6,401 nucleotides of DNA, from the NCBI GenBank assembly GCA_030043175.1, contig JASHYD010001165.1:1-6401 (forward strand). The letters are read 5' to 3'. The DNA is from Xanthobacteraceae bacterium (GTDB lineage: Bacteria; Pseudomonadota; Alphaproteobacteria; Rhizobiales; Xanthobacteraceae). The notes beneath the pieces were generated by a model, which worked only from the letters and a program-made list of their open reading frames with translations, was not told the DNA's origin and made no database searches. Each line of letters begins with the position of its first letter. The first letter of the stretch is position 1. Below are positions 1 to 6,309 of this stretch, one piece after another. A program made the position numbers and the translations under genes.

Positions 1-143
1 TGCGATGAGATCGGATTATGTCTCGACGTCGCACGTCATGGGCATGCACGTCTTATAACGAGTGCGAATTATGTTCTTGCAGGTAGAGTTGCCGATCAGT
101 AGAGCCTGGCGTAACGGGAGTCCACGGTCGAATGGGTAAGGCG

Positions 144-358
144 CGAAATTGGGTCTCATCTTTTCGGCGACCACCCCCGCGCCTTCCACCGCAATGATTT
201 CAAAAGTGCCAGTAAAGCCGACGCTGGCTGCTGGACCTCGGTACTCCGCCGCCCATTGAACACGAAACGGAGTTTGGAGCCACCTGCGTCGCCACGCAAT
301 GGCGCCTCCTTTGTCGCTGACCACCGCGCCTTGTTCACTGCAACGATTTCAGAGATGC
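144..358. repeat. Diverged tandem duplication, copies at 144-209 and 295-358
   Basis: The two stretches align at about 48 of 62 positions with three short gaps (one, three and two bases), at an offset of about 150 bases. The best conserved parts are CCGCGCCTT (177-185 and 324-332) and GATTTCA (196-202 and 345-351). A weaker match also joins 111-121 to 264-273. On the minus strand the first copy reads FEIIAVEGAGVVAEK while the second reads SEIVAV and then must change frame to give GAVVSDK. This suggests two decayed copies of a once coding segment. I do not recognise its family. Confidence 0.55.
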
Positions 359-382
359 AGCCGCCGCCGCTTTTTTTCGAAT

Positions 383-406
383 GATCAATCGGAGCGACGG
401 TTGACC
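383..406 (-). terminator. Weak stem-loop after the adaptor gene, doubtful terminator
   Basis: Nine-base arms (383-391 and 398-406) pair with one mismatch and one wobble in the minus-strand transcript around a six-base loop, about 30 bases after the adaptor stop. A shorter perfect stem, GAGCC-N5-GGCTC, lies at 411-425. The sequence after the stem in the transcript is A-rich rather than U-rich, so it does not fit an intrinsic terminator well; it may only mark the 3' end. Confidence 0.18.
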
Positions 407-435
407 GATCGAGCCTATCGGGCTCTTCGGCCGCG

Positions 436-1695
436 CTACATCCTGACGCTCAGCAAGGGATCGAGAAGCCAACGGATCAGCGACCGCTTCTCGAGAATGA
501 TATCGGCACGCACAAGCATGTCAGCCTGAAGCGGTATCCTCCTGCCGTAGGCATCGATGTCTGGCCGGTCAAGCGTGGCGGTGATCTTGTAAACGGGTTC
601 TTTGAGTTCGATGGGTCCAAACGTGTCGGACTTCGTTAGGATCGTCTGAGAAATCTTGAGTACCTTACCGCCATAGGTGCCAAATTGCTGATAGGGAAAT
701 GCCTCGTACAGGATTCTGACCTGTTGCCCCGGCTGCACGAAACCTATGGCTCGGGTCGGTACAAACAACTCCGCCTGCAGAACGCTCTCGTTTGGAACGA
801 TTTCCATCTGCAATCGCCGTGGGTCCGCAAATTGACCGACGGTGGCCTGCAGCGTTGAAATGCGCCCCGCAGCCGGGGCACGGATCACATAAGCACGGCG
901 GCCACCGATCTCAGCGATACGCTGCTCGATCGTCGCAAGCTCACCGCGTAGACCTTGGATTTTTCCTGCCATAACTGTTGGAAGCTGCGCTAGGGAATAG
1001 CGGGTCTCGGTCAGTTGATTCATACGGGCAGCGAGCTGCTGGTTCAGCGAGTTCAGGTTCTGCTGTTGCTCAAGAAACGCTACTCGCCGGCGCTTGAAGT
1101 CGGCGTCCGCCATGTAACCTTCTTTTTTGAGTTCGGCCGCGGATGTGACAAATTCTCCTTCCACGTGGATGCGTTCATCCTGTATTTTCAGTTGCGCCTG
1201 AAGCTGAGATATCTCGCTCTCGAGGCCCTTGATGACGGCCTCAAGGCGGTCCCGCTCTGACTTTGTGCGCTGTTCCTCTGCTGCTATTTGCGCAGTTAGC
1301 AGGTCTTTCTGGGACCTCAGCGTGTCGAGCATGGTGGCATTGACGTCCACACCGTTTGCCGCGATTTGATCGGTGTTGATCGTCAGGAGTGGCTGACCTT
1401 CACCCACCTGCTCCCCTTCACTGACGTGAATCTCCCTGATTGTACCTAGTTGAGGCACAAAGATCTTGGAAGTACCTGACGTCGGGGTAAGATATCCGGA
1501 AACAGTTTCCTTTCGCGAATATTGTCCAACAAAGAGGAAGCTGATCGCAAGCGCGATGCCCACCGCGATGAACCAAGTTGTGATCTTGGTCGAGAATGGC
1601 TGGAGGAGCGCTACCTGGCCCCATTCGCGGCTTTGCCGCTGAAAATCGACCGCTTCCTGCCGAAACAATAAGGGCCGCTGTTCCACTGAAAACAT
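436..1695 (-). CDS. HlyD/CvaA-type membrane fusion (periplasmic adaptor) protein
   Basis: A 419-residue adaptor anchored in the inner membrane that would connect the ABC exporter to the TolC-like channel. It has a short cytoplasmic tail with LLFRQEAVDFQRQ (9-21) and VALLQPFS (28-35), both typical of the CvaA branch, one transmembrane helix (about 38-57), a biotinyl-lipoyl-like segment (about 78-107, with VSEGEQVGEGQPLL), a long Gln/Glu/Leu-rich coiled coil (about 119-265), the second lipoyl half (RAPAAGRIS, 272-280, to about 298) and a beta-barrel-like domain (about 305-400). It ends with ADIILEKRSL near the C-terminus, as CvaA-like proteins do. All parts expected for the family are present. 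It lies 42 bases downstream of the TolC-like gene, so co-transcription is likely. The start may be this ATG or a GTG three codons later (1686), which has the better placed ribosome site. Confidence 0.95.
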   Translation of the reverse strand: MFSVEQRPLLFRQEAVDFQRQSREWGQVALLQPFSTKITTWFIAVGIALAISFLFVGQYSRKETVSGYLTPTSGTSKIFVPQLGTIREIHVSEGEQVGEGQPLLTINTDQIAANGVDVNATMLDTLRSQKDLLTAQIAAEEQRTKSERDRLEAVIKGLESEISQLQAQLKIQDERIHVEGEFVTSAAELKKEGYMADADFKRRRVAFLEQQQNLNSLNQQLAARMNQLTETRYSLAQLPTVMAGKIQGLRGELATIEQRIAEIGGRRAYVIRAPAAGRISTLQATVGQFADPRRLQMEIVPNESVLQAELFVPTRAIGFVQPGQQVRILYEAFPYQQFGTYGGKVLKISQTILTKSDTFGPIELKEPVYKITATLDRPDIDAYGRRIPLQADMLVRADIILEKRSLIRWLLDPLLSVRM

Positions 1696-1699
1696 CCTT
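1695..1699 (-). promoter_or_regulatory. Ribosome binding site that makes the adaptor start ambiguous
   Basis: AAGGA on the minus strand overlaps the A of the ATG at 1695, so it cannot serve that codon at normal spacing. It sits eight bases before the in-frame GTG at 1686, an ideal distance. Translation may therefore start at GTG, giving a protein three residues shorter. The motif also overlaps one arm of the inverted repeat TTGAC-N2-GTCAA at 1698-1709. Confidence 0.5.
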
Positions 1700-1737
1700 G
1701 ACTGGTCAATGCGCGGTTAGTTTGTCAGGTGCTGCCT

Positions 1738-3258
1738 TCACCGTCCGTCAGACGTGCGCACCTCCCTCCAGGCATCGCGGACCTGTCGGTAGTGTACGGA
1801 CGGGTCATAGACGGACGTCGGCAGTCCGAGCGTCTGTGGGGACAGTCGGCCAATGGCGGACAAGAGGTTGTATGACCCCACAACGCGATCGTGCTGCGCT
1901 GTTACCAGATCGAGCTGAGCATTGACCACAACCTGTTGCGCATTGAGCACATCAAAGGTGGTTCGCAGTCCCAGTCGCGCCTCCGTGTGCATCCCCTTGA
2001 GCGTCATTTCGGCAGCTTTCACCTGCTCCTGGGCGGCTTGGATTTGTGCCTTCGTGGCCTGGAATTCAGCCCACGCCTGGACCACGGCGGCGCGTGCCTG
2101 ATCGCGCGTAGTGGCAAGTTCAAGCCGGCGCTGTGACAGCGTCTCCTTGGATTGCCGAATCGTCGCGTATTCGGCGCCGCCTTCATAGAGGGGGATGGTC
2201 GCCCCAATAAGGAATGTGGCGGAGGATTGCTCAGGTATCAAGCCGGTGAGGTCATGATCGCGCTGTATGTTCCCCAGCAAGCTCACGGACGGATAGAGCG
2301 CGCCCTCCGAGACTTTCACCTGCAGCTGCGCCACGTCGACGCCGTATATGGCGGCCTTCACCGACGGATTGGCGGTTGTCCCGGCGTCGATCGCAGCGGC
2401 GAGCGTACGTGGCAAGAGATGTTCGGCCGGCGAACCGGGCTTCAGCTCGCCCGGCGCCGAGCCGATCACTCGGCGATACTTGGCTTTTGAGGTGGTCAGA
2501 GCCGCATCAGCGCGCAGCATCTGCGATCGGCCGGCGGCGAGCTGGGCCTCCGCCTGGGTGACGTCCGTACGTGTGACCTCTCCGAGTTTGAAGCGACCGC
2601 GTGTCCGTCCCAGAGTTTCGCCGAGCACCTGCACGTTGCTGCGCTGGAATTCTAGGATGGCCGCGTCGCGCACCACGTCCATGTAGACGGTGACGGCATC
2701 AAACAGCACCGTCTGTTCAATCACCCGCAAGGTCTCGCGCGCTGCGAGGACGTTGCTCTCAGCCGCACGGGTCCGGTTGGCCGTCTGATAGCCGTTGAAC
2801 AACTTCTGCTCCGCGGTGAGGCCAACCGAGCGCGGTGCGGTCCAGTATGTGTTTCTTTGATTCAATCCCGGGGTAACGACCGTGTCCTGTAATGTGAATT
2901 GATTGCCCATTGACGCGACGGCGCTGATACGCGGACGATAGTCCGCCAGCGCCAACGGCACGCCTTCATCGATCTGCCGGACCACCGCGCGCTGGGAATT
3001 GAGCTGCGGGTTGACCTCATAGGCCTTTGCGAGCGCGCCGAGCAATGTTTGCGTTTCAGGGTGCGGTTTGGCCGTTCGATCGTCATACCGTCCAGCAGAT
3101 ACGGGAGGATCTTGGGCCCTGGGACCTACGGGCCTATCTTGTGCGCTGGCGACGGCTTGCGGGTGTGTGGCTTCGGGCCGAGCGCAGGCCGTGACAATGA
3201 TCGCCGAGGCAGCGATTGCGACCGCACGGATCGGCAACCTTTCTCGCCTTACCGCCAT
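1738..3258 (-). CDS. TolC-family outer-membrane efflux/secretion channel, predicted lipoprotein
   Basis: With the preferred ATG at 3258 this is a 506-residue outer-membrane factor that would form the exit duct of the type I system. It begins with a charged MAVRRER, a hydrophobic run and the lipobox VTAC (Cys25), followed by Ala26, which favours outer-membrane sorting. A Pro-rich linker (about 26-70) leads into two outer-membrane efflux repeats, about 75-265 and 295-480. Family hallmarks include LAKAYEVNPQL near 76-86, KLFNGYQT (152-159), FKLGEVTRTDVTQAEAQLA (223-241), IPLYEGG (355-361) and LGLRTTFDVLNAQQ (429-442). The frame is open to a GTG at 3360, which adds 34 residues with no ribosome site and would bury the signal peptide, so I reject that start. 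A seven-G run lies four bases before the chosen ATG. Acylation is usual in OprM-type members but less usual in TolC proteins of type I export. Confidence 0.93.
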   Translation of the reverse strand: MAVRRERLPIRAVAIAASAIIVTACARPEATHPQAVASAQDRPVGPRAQDPPVSAGRYDDRTAKPHPETQTLLGALAKAYEVNPQLNSQRAVVRQIDEGVPLALADYRPRISAVASMGNQFTLQDTVVTPGLNQRNTYWTAPRSVGLTAEQKLFNGYQTANRTRAAESNVLAARETLRVIEQTVLFDAVTVYMDVVRDAAILEFQRSNVQVLGETLGRTRGRFKLGEVTRTDVTQAEAQLAAGRSQMLRADAALTTSKAKYRRVIGSAPGELKPGSPAEHLLPRTLAAAIDAGTTANPSVKAAIYGVDVAQLQVKVSEGALYPSVSLLGNIQRDHDLTGLIPEQSSATFLIGATIPLYEGGAEYATIRQSKETLSQRRLELATTRDQARAAVVQAWAEFQATKAQIQAAQEQVKAAEMTLKGMHTEARLGLRTTFDVLNAQQVVVNAQLDLVTAQHDRVVGSYNLLSAIGRLSPQTLGLPTSVYDPSVHYRQVRDAWREVRTSDGR

Positions 3259-3262
3259 GACG

Positions 3263-3269
3263 CCCCCCC
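3263..3269 (-). promoter_or_regulatory. Candidate ribosome binding site of the TolC-like gene
   Basis: A run of seven G on the minus strand lies four bases upstream of the ATG at 3258. It is not a perfect Shine-Dalgarno, but with the signal peptide that begins at this ATG it helps choose the 506-residue form over the 540-residue GTG form. Confidence 0.4.
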
Positions 3270-3369
3270 GCCGACCGGCCACTTGTTCAAGCCCTGGCAG
3301 CCCTATCCCGCTTGCGCTTATCGGGAATGAAATCGATCCAACGCACCTAAAATTTTTCACTCTGTCGAT

Positions 3370-3399
3370 TTGATAAAATCATCATTTCATTGCAGTTAA
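3370..3399 (-). promoter_or_regulatory. Weak candidate promoter for the TolC-like and adaptor genes
   Basis: On the minus strand TTAACT (3394-3399, four of six matches to the -35 consensus) is separated by 18 bases from TATCAA (3370-3375, four of six matches to the -10). A start near 3363 would place the GTG at 3360 almost at the transcript end, which agrees with the ATG at 3258 being the true start. Consensus matches are modest and the AT-rich context makes chance matches likely. Confidence 0.28.
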
Positions 3400-3413
3400 C
3401 ATTTCAAACATTT
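3398..3413. repeat. Tandem seven-base direct repeat upstream of the candidate promoter
   Basis: AACATTT occurs at 3398-3404 and again at 3407-3413, two bases apart. It lies at the upstream edge of the candidate -35 element and overlaps it by two bases. It could be an activator site, but in AT-rich DNA it may be coincidence. Confidence 0.3.
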
Positions 3414-3427
3414 TGTACGGTTTGCGA

Positions 3428-5593
3428 CTATTCATGGTTAACCAACTCTGATGTGGACTCAACAGTCTCGCAATCGCATTCAGCACGTGTCCTTGCGTCG
3501 CGCAGGAGCGTCCTTGCGATCCACAGAACCCGGTCTGCGCCACTGCTTATCTCGGGTCGATGGGCAACGCTGATCCGTGTCATTCGGAGACCTTTGAGAC
3601 TGTTGTTGATGTATTTCTCGTTCTCGACATCCAAATGTGCCGTGCCCTCGTCCAACAGGAGGATGCGCGGTTGCCTATAGAGTGCTCGCGCCAGCAATAC
3701 TCGCTGCTTCTGGCCGCCAGACAGCGAGCTGCCCATATCCCCGATCAGGCTGTTATAGGTCATCGGCATCGTCATGATCTCTTCATGGATACCTGCCAAA
3801 TGCGCACACCGGACCATCCGTTCCTGATCAAAGGATGGATCGAAAAAGCAGATGTTATCGGCAATCGAGCCTGAGAGGAGCTGATCCTCCTGCATCACTG
3901 CCCCGACCTGCTCGCGATAGGCTCTGGGGCCCATCGTCGAGAGCGGGATGCCATCGATCAATACCTCGCCACTTGTCGGCTCTAGCAGCCCCAGCATGAT
4001 CTTGATGAGCGTCGTCTTGCCCCCACCCGATGGCCCCATAATAGTCACGAATTTTCCAGGCTCGATTACCAGGCTGATATCCTGCAGGACAAAAGGCTCC
4101 GTTTCGGCGTAGCGGAAGGACACGTTGCGAAGCTCAATCTGGCCTTGGAGCTGACGTGTGTACGCTAAGAGCTGGTCATGCCCGCGCTCGAGCGGGCTCA
4201 GGGCGATATCGGCCAGCCGCTCCAGGTGCAGTTCGAGAACACAAAAGTCGAGGGCCTTCTCCACCAGCTGCACGGCCTTCTCGGTGAAGTGCTGCTTGTA
4301 GCTCATGAACGCAAAGATCATCCCGATGGTTAGGCTGTTGCTCAGTGCCAGCCTGCCGGCGAGGTAGATTGTGACGATGTTCTCCAGCCCGAACAGAGCA
4401 TCATTGATGGTTGTAAACGCGATCCTTGTCCGGCCGAGGCGAACATTGGCGCTCACCACATCGGCATAGCGATTGAACCAGTGGGTCTCGCGGTCGCTTT
4501 CGCGATTGAAGATCTTCAGGCTTTGAATTGCCCGCATAGTCTCGATGAAAGTCGAGTTCTCGTGGGCCTTGCTCTCGATCACTGCCAGCGTGCGTTTTCG
4601 GAACAATCGATAGAGCCCGAGACGCACGGCCACATAGAGGACAAAGGCCGTCAATACAACGAACGCGAGTTGAGTGCTGTAGACGAAGATCATCGCCAGC
4701 GTAGCGACGGCCATTAGGCCGTCGATGGCCGCAGCTATCATGCCCTCGGCAAGGGCGCTGCGGATTGGCTCAATCGAAGTAAAACGCGACAGGATGTCGC
4801 CAATGTGCCGTTTCTCGAAATAAGCAATCGGCAATCGCACCAGATGGTGGAATAAACGGACGCCAATCTGAAAATGCAAGACATTCTGCACAATCAGGAT
4901 GATCAGCGAGCGGATGGCACTCGAGGCAACCTTAATGGCGGTGAGCAGGCCGAAGCCCAGAGACAGCACGATCAAAAAATCGGCATCACCCCGGGCGATC
5001 ACCTCATCGACCGTGAGCTGGAGGTAAAACGGGCTGATAATCACGAAGGTTTCGAGGATAACCGAGAGGATCAATATTTGCACAAGCGCGTGTGTGCTGC
5101 CACGCAGCTGCGTCCAGAACGTTGAAAACGGAAGTCGGGCTCTCTCGTCCTTAGGGAGAAAACCTTCTGACGGCGAGAGCTCGAGCGCGACGCCGGTCAG
5201 ATGCTTCGAGGCATCGGCATTCGAAAAGAATCTCTCGCCCGAGGCCGGATCATGGACCACAATCCCGCGTCTCGTGACCGATTTTAGAACCAGAAAATGG
5301 TTCATGTCCCAATGCACGATGGCAGGTAGACGCAGCTGTTTAAGCTGTCCAAGTTCAAAGCGCAGCGGTCGGCAAGCAAGATGCATCTGGCTCGCCACCT
5401 GAATCAGGGCTCTAAGTGTAACTCCGTTCAGCGACACTGGATGGCGACGTCGGAGCGTATTCAGGTCGATGCGGTGGCCGTAATACGAGCTAATCATGGC
5501 CAAACAGGCGAGCCCGCATTCAGCTGCTTCGGTCTGTTGCATTACCGGGAGATGACCCCGGCTGCCGAAATTCAGGAGGCGCGTCACGGTCAT
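3428..5593 (-). CDS. Peptidase C39-containing ABC transporter (bacteriocin/microcin processing exporter, CvaB-like)
   Basis: A 721-residue inner-membrane exporter that trims double-glycine leaders and pumps the peptide out using ATP. Residues 1 to about 140 form the C39 cysteine protease domain: Gln20 (oxyanion), Cys26 in EAAECGLACL, His99 in MNHFLVL and Asp115 in HDPA. The Cys-His and His-Asp spacings of 73 and 16 equal those of CvaB (Cys32, His105, Asp121). The membrane domain follows, with hydrophobic segments near 170-192, 206-224, 286-327 (two) and 396-430 (two). The nucleotide-binding domain has Walker A GPSGGGKTT (520-528), Q-loop Gln568, signature LSGGQ (624-628), Walker B ILLLDE (644-649), D-loop TAHLD (651-655) and His678, so both enzymatic activities look intact. 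Length is close to CvaB. The N-terminal LPVMQQTEAAECG context fits the family, so the first ATG is kept although its ribosome site (GGGG, eight bases upstream) is modest. It is the second gene of the locus. Confidence 0.96.
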   Translation of the reverse strand: MTVTRLLNFGSRGHLPVMQQTEAAECGLACLAMISSYYGHRIDLNTLRRRHPVSLNGVTLRALIQVASQMHLACRPLRFELGQLKQLRLPAIVHWDMNHFLVLKSVTRRGIVVHDPASGERFFSNADASKHLTGVALELSPSEGFLPKDERARLPFSTFWTQLRGSTHALVQILILSVILETFVIISPFYLQLTVDEVIARGDADFLIVLSLGFGLLTAIKVASSAIRSLIILIVQNVLHFQIGVRLFHHLVRLPIAYFEKRHIGDILSRFTSIEPIRSALAEGMIAAAIDGLMAVATLAMIFVYSTQLAFVVLTAFVLYVAVRLGLYRLFRKRTLAVIESKAHENSTFIETMRAIQSLKIFNRESDRETHWFNRYADVVSANVRLGRTRIAFTTINDALFGLENIVTIYLAGRLALSNSLTIGMIFAFMSYKQHFTEKAVQLVEKALDFCVLELHLERLADIALSPLERGHDQLLAYTRQLQGQIELRNVSFRYAETEPFVLQDISLVIEPGKFVTIMGPSGGGKTTLIKIMLGLLEPTSGEVLIDGIPLSTMGPRAYREQVGAVMQEDQLLSGSIADNICFFDPSFDQERMVRCAHLAGIHEEIMTMPMTYNSLIGDMGSSLSGGQKQRVLLARALYRQPRILLLDEGTAHLDVENEKYINNSLKGLRMTRISVAHRPEISSGADRVLWIARTLLRDARTRAECDCETVESTSELVNHE

Positions 5594-5741
5594 GCCATGA
5601 CCCCGGGCAGATGATCAAGGATCGTGAAAAAACGACGATTATCGCCGCAACAACAAATCGGTCTCTGACCGGCTGAGCGAGCGCGGCTCTGCCGCTTAGC
5701 GGATCATGTTGCGGAGAGTACAGAGAATGGCGCGATGGCAC
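5520..5741 (-). pseudogene. Possible remnant or short frame resembling an adaptor N-terminus
   Basis: A 73-codon frame begins with GTG at 5741 and overlaps the first 74 bases of the exporter gene in another frame. Its segment GRAALAQPVRDRF followed by a hydrophobic run lines up with GQVALLQPFSTKI and the transmembrane helix of the adaptor encoded at 436-1695 (about 7 identities in 23). This might be the broken 5' end of a lost adaptor gene, since adaptors often precede the exporter gene. Equally, it may be chance. It has no clear ribosome site. Confidence 0.15.
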
Positions 5742-5815
5742 TTAACACTTAGCGAGAGGGCCCAGAAGCGGGACGCCGGGTTTCGCCTTGTATTTCGTCA
5801 GCGCGGGCTCTGTGA
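5594..5815 (-). other. Intergenic region between leader peptide and exporter
   Basis: These 222 bases separate the peptide stop from the exporter ATG, far more than a simple operon gap. They contain the paired hairpins at 5648-5700, a T-run on the minus strand (5627-5632), and part of a short frame starting with GTG at 5741 whose translation faintly resembles the N-terminus of an adaptor protein. No second double-glycine peptide and no immunity-like protein can be read here. Confidence 0.5.
5648..5700 (-). terminator. Candidate attenuator/partial terminator after the leader peptide gene
   Basis: Read on the minus strand, GCTAAGCG and CGCTCAGC (5693-5700 and 5672-5679) can pair at seven of eight positions. 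Directly after comes a perfect hairpin, CGGTC-AGA-GACCG (5659-5671), followed by ATTTGTTGTT (5649-5658), a modest U-rich tail. This is weaker than a classical terminator and could let a fraction of transcripts continue into the exporter, giving more peptide than transporter. Its position about 115-170 bases after the peptide stop supports the idea; function is inferred. Confidence 0.35.
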
Positions 5816-6067
5816 TCATACAAAATTTGACTGACCAATAACCTGCGTGACGTTGCCGCCGAGGGCAATAGCAATTTCTATGGCGATATTGGTTTGCACG
5901 ACGTTATCATTAAATTGTTGATTGCCGAAATATGCGTTACCAAAATCTCCCTTACCGAAATGTTGTATGCCGCGGTGTCGTTGCCGCCCACCGAACACCG
6001 CATCGAGATCTTCTTCTCGTAATCCGTTAAGTGATCGCAATTCATTGAGCGACGTGCTCGTGACCAT
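5816..6067 (-). CDS. Double-glycine leader peptide, putative secreted microcin-like or structural peptide
   Basis: This 83-residue protein is the likely cargo of the exporter encoded just downstream. The N-terminus is a textbook double-glycine leader: Leu7, Leu10, Leu13 and Leu16, then acidic EEDLD (18-22), Val24 and Gly26-Gly27, with cleavage expected after Gly27. The predicted mature peptide is 56 residues, has no cysteine, carries seven Asn and seven Gln, and has a basic start (RQRHR). Phe37, Phe42, Phe47 and Phe52 lie exactly five residues apart in xFGxx-like units. Residues 61-69 alternate Ile/Leu with Ala/Glu, followed by another Gly-Gly and a Gln/Asn-containing tail. The ATG has GGAG seven bases upstream. 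The leader class and its recognition by C39 exporters are established knowledge; that this exporter handles it is inferred from adjacency. I do not recognise the mature sequence. It could be a class II microcin-like toxin, a signal, or an adhesive or amyloid-like peptide. Confidence 0.88.
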   Translation of the reverse strand: MVTSTSLNELRSLNGLREEDLDAVFGGRQRHRGIQHFGKGDFGNAYFGNQQFNDNVVQTNIAIEIAIALGGNVTQVIGQSNFV

Positions 6068-6074
6068 GGGAATT

Positions 6075-6079
6075 CTCCA
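6075..6079 (-). promoter_or_regulatory. Ribosome binding site of the leader peptide gene
   Basis: TGGAG on the minus strand lies seven bases before the ATG at 6067. It is the clearest Shine-Dalgarno match in the window and supports both the reality and the start of this small gene. Confidence 0.7.
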
Positions 6080-6286
6080 TCAAATGGTATTCGCTCATTT
6101 GTTCCACACTCGGATCTGCGGCGCGAGAAGTTTTAGTTCTAATGGTTAATGCATGGAACGAGAGCGTGGGGTACCGCCTGGCGCCTGCCGACCTTGCTCG
6201 CCGCACAGTCGCCCGCCCGCTGGTAAAGAAATTGGCGTGGCACGCGAGACTGAAAAGCATACCGAAAATCACCACCGCCCCGCGCC

Positions 6287-6308
6287 ACAATGGTGATCAT
6301 ATCATTGT
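6287..6308. repeat. Inverted repeat ACAATG-N10-CATTGT, possible regulator site
   Basis: Perfect six-base arms (6287-6292 and 6303-6308) flank ten bases that include the palindrome TGATCA (6294-6299). It is separated by one base from the second inverted repeat at 6310-6325 and would lie at the transcription start if TACAAT is the -10 element. Arm length and spacing fit a dimeric DNA-binding protein; no regulator gene is in the window. Confidence 0.4.
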
Positions 6309-6309
6309 T

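Larger units (their letters stand above)
1..435. other. Region downstream of the adaptor gene, no intact gene seen
   Basis: Besides the diverged repeat, this stretch has a minus-strand frame of about 100 codons (GTG at 324 to 16) with no recognisable domain and no ribosome site. It contains the first repeat copy and part of the frame-shifted second copy, so I regard it as decayed or chance. A run of seven T at 371-377 and a small hairpin lie just after the adaptor stop. No tRNA, insertion-sequence end or strong terminator is visible. Confidence 0.45.
3259..3427 (-). other. AT-rich gap between exporter and TolC-like gene
   Basis: These 169 bases are clearly richer in A and T between about 3340 and 3425 than the flanking genes. 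They hold the candidate promoter, the seven-base direct repeats and the rejected GTG extension of the TolC-like gene. Nothing resembling a strong terminator follows the exporter stop, so readthrough from upstream remains possible. Confidence 0.5.

Noticed and set aside
16..324. 102-codon minus-strand frame as a real gene downstream of the adaptor
   Set aside because: No recognisable domain or ribosome site, and it spans a diverged, frame-broken repeat.
144..358. CRISPR-like repeats
   Set aside because: Only two diverged copies with indels and about 150-base spacing; no array.
3259..3360. 34-residue N-terminal extension of the TolC-like protein from GTG at 3360
   Set aside because: No ribosome site precedes the GTG, the candidate transcription start lies next to it, and the extension would put the lipoprotein signal in the interior.
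3428..5593. Loss of a catalytic residue in the exporter, which would make it a degenerate C39 (CLD) exporter as in HlyB
   Set aside because: Cys26, His99 and Asp115 are all present at the spacing of CvaB, together with Gln20.
5849..5860. Second Gly-Gly in the peptide (Gly70-Gly71) as a cleavage site
   Set aside because: It lacks the preceding leader pattern of spaced Leu and acidic residues, and only 12 residues would remain.
6042..6290. Minus-strand frame with a signal-like N-terminus (TTG start at 6290)
   Set aside because: No ribosome site before the TTG, low-complexity Arg-rich continuation, and it runs out of frame into the well supported peptide gene.
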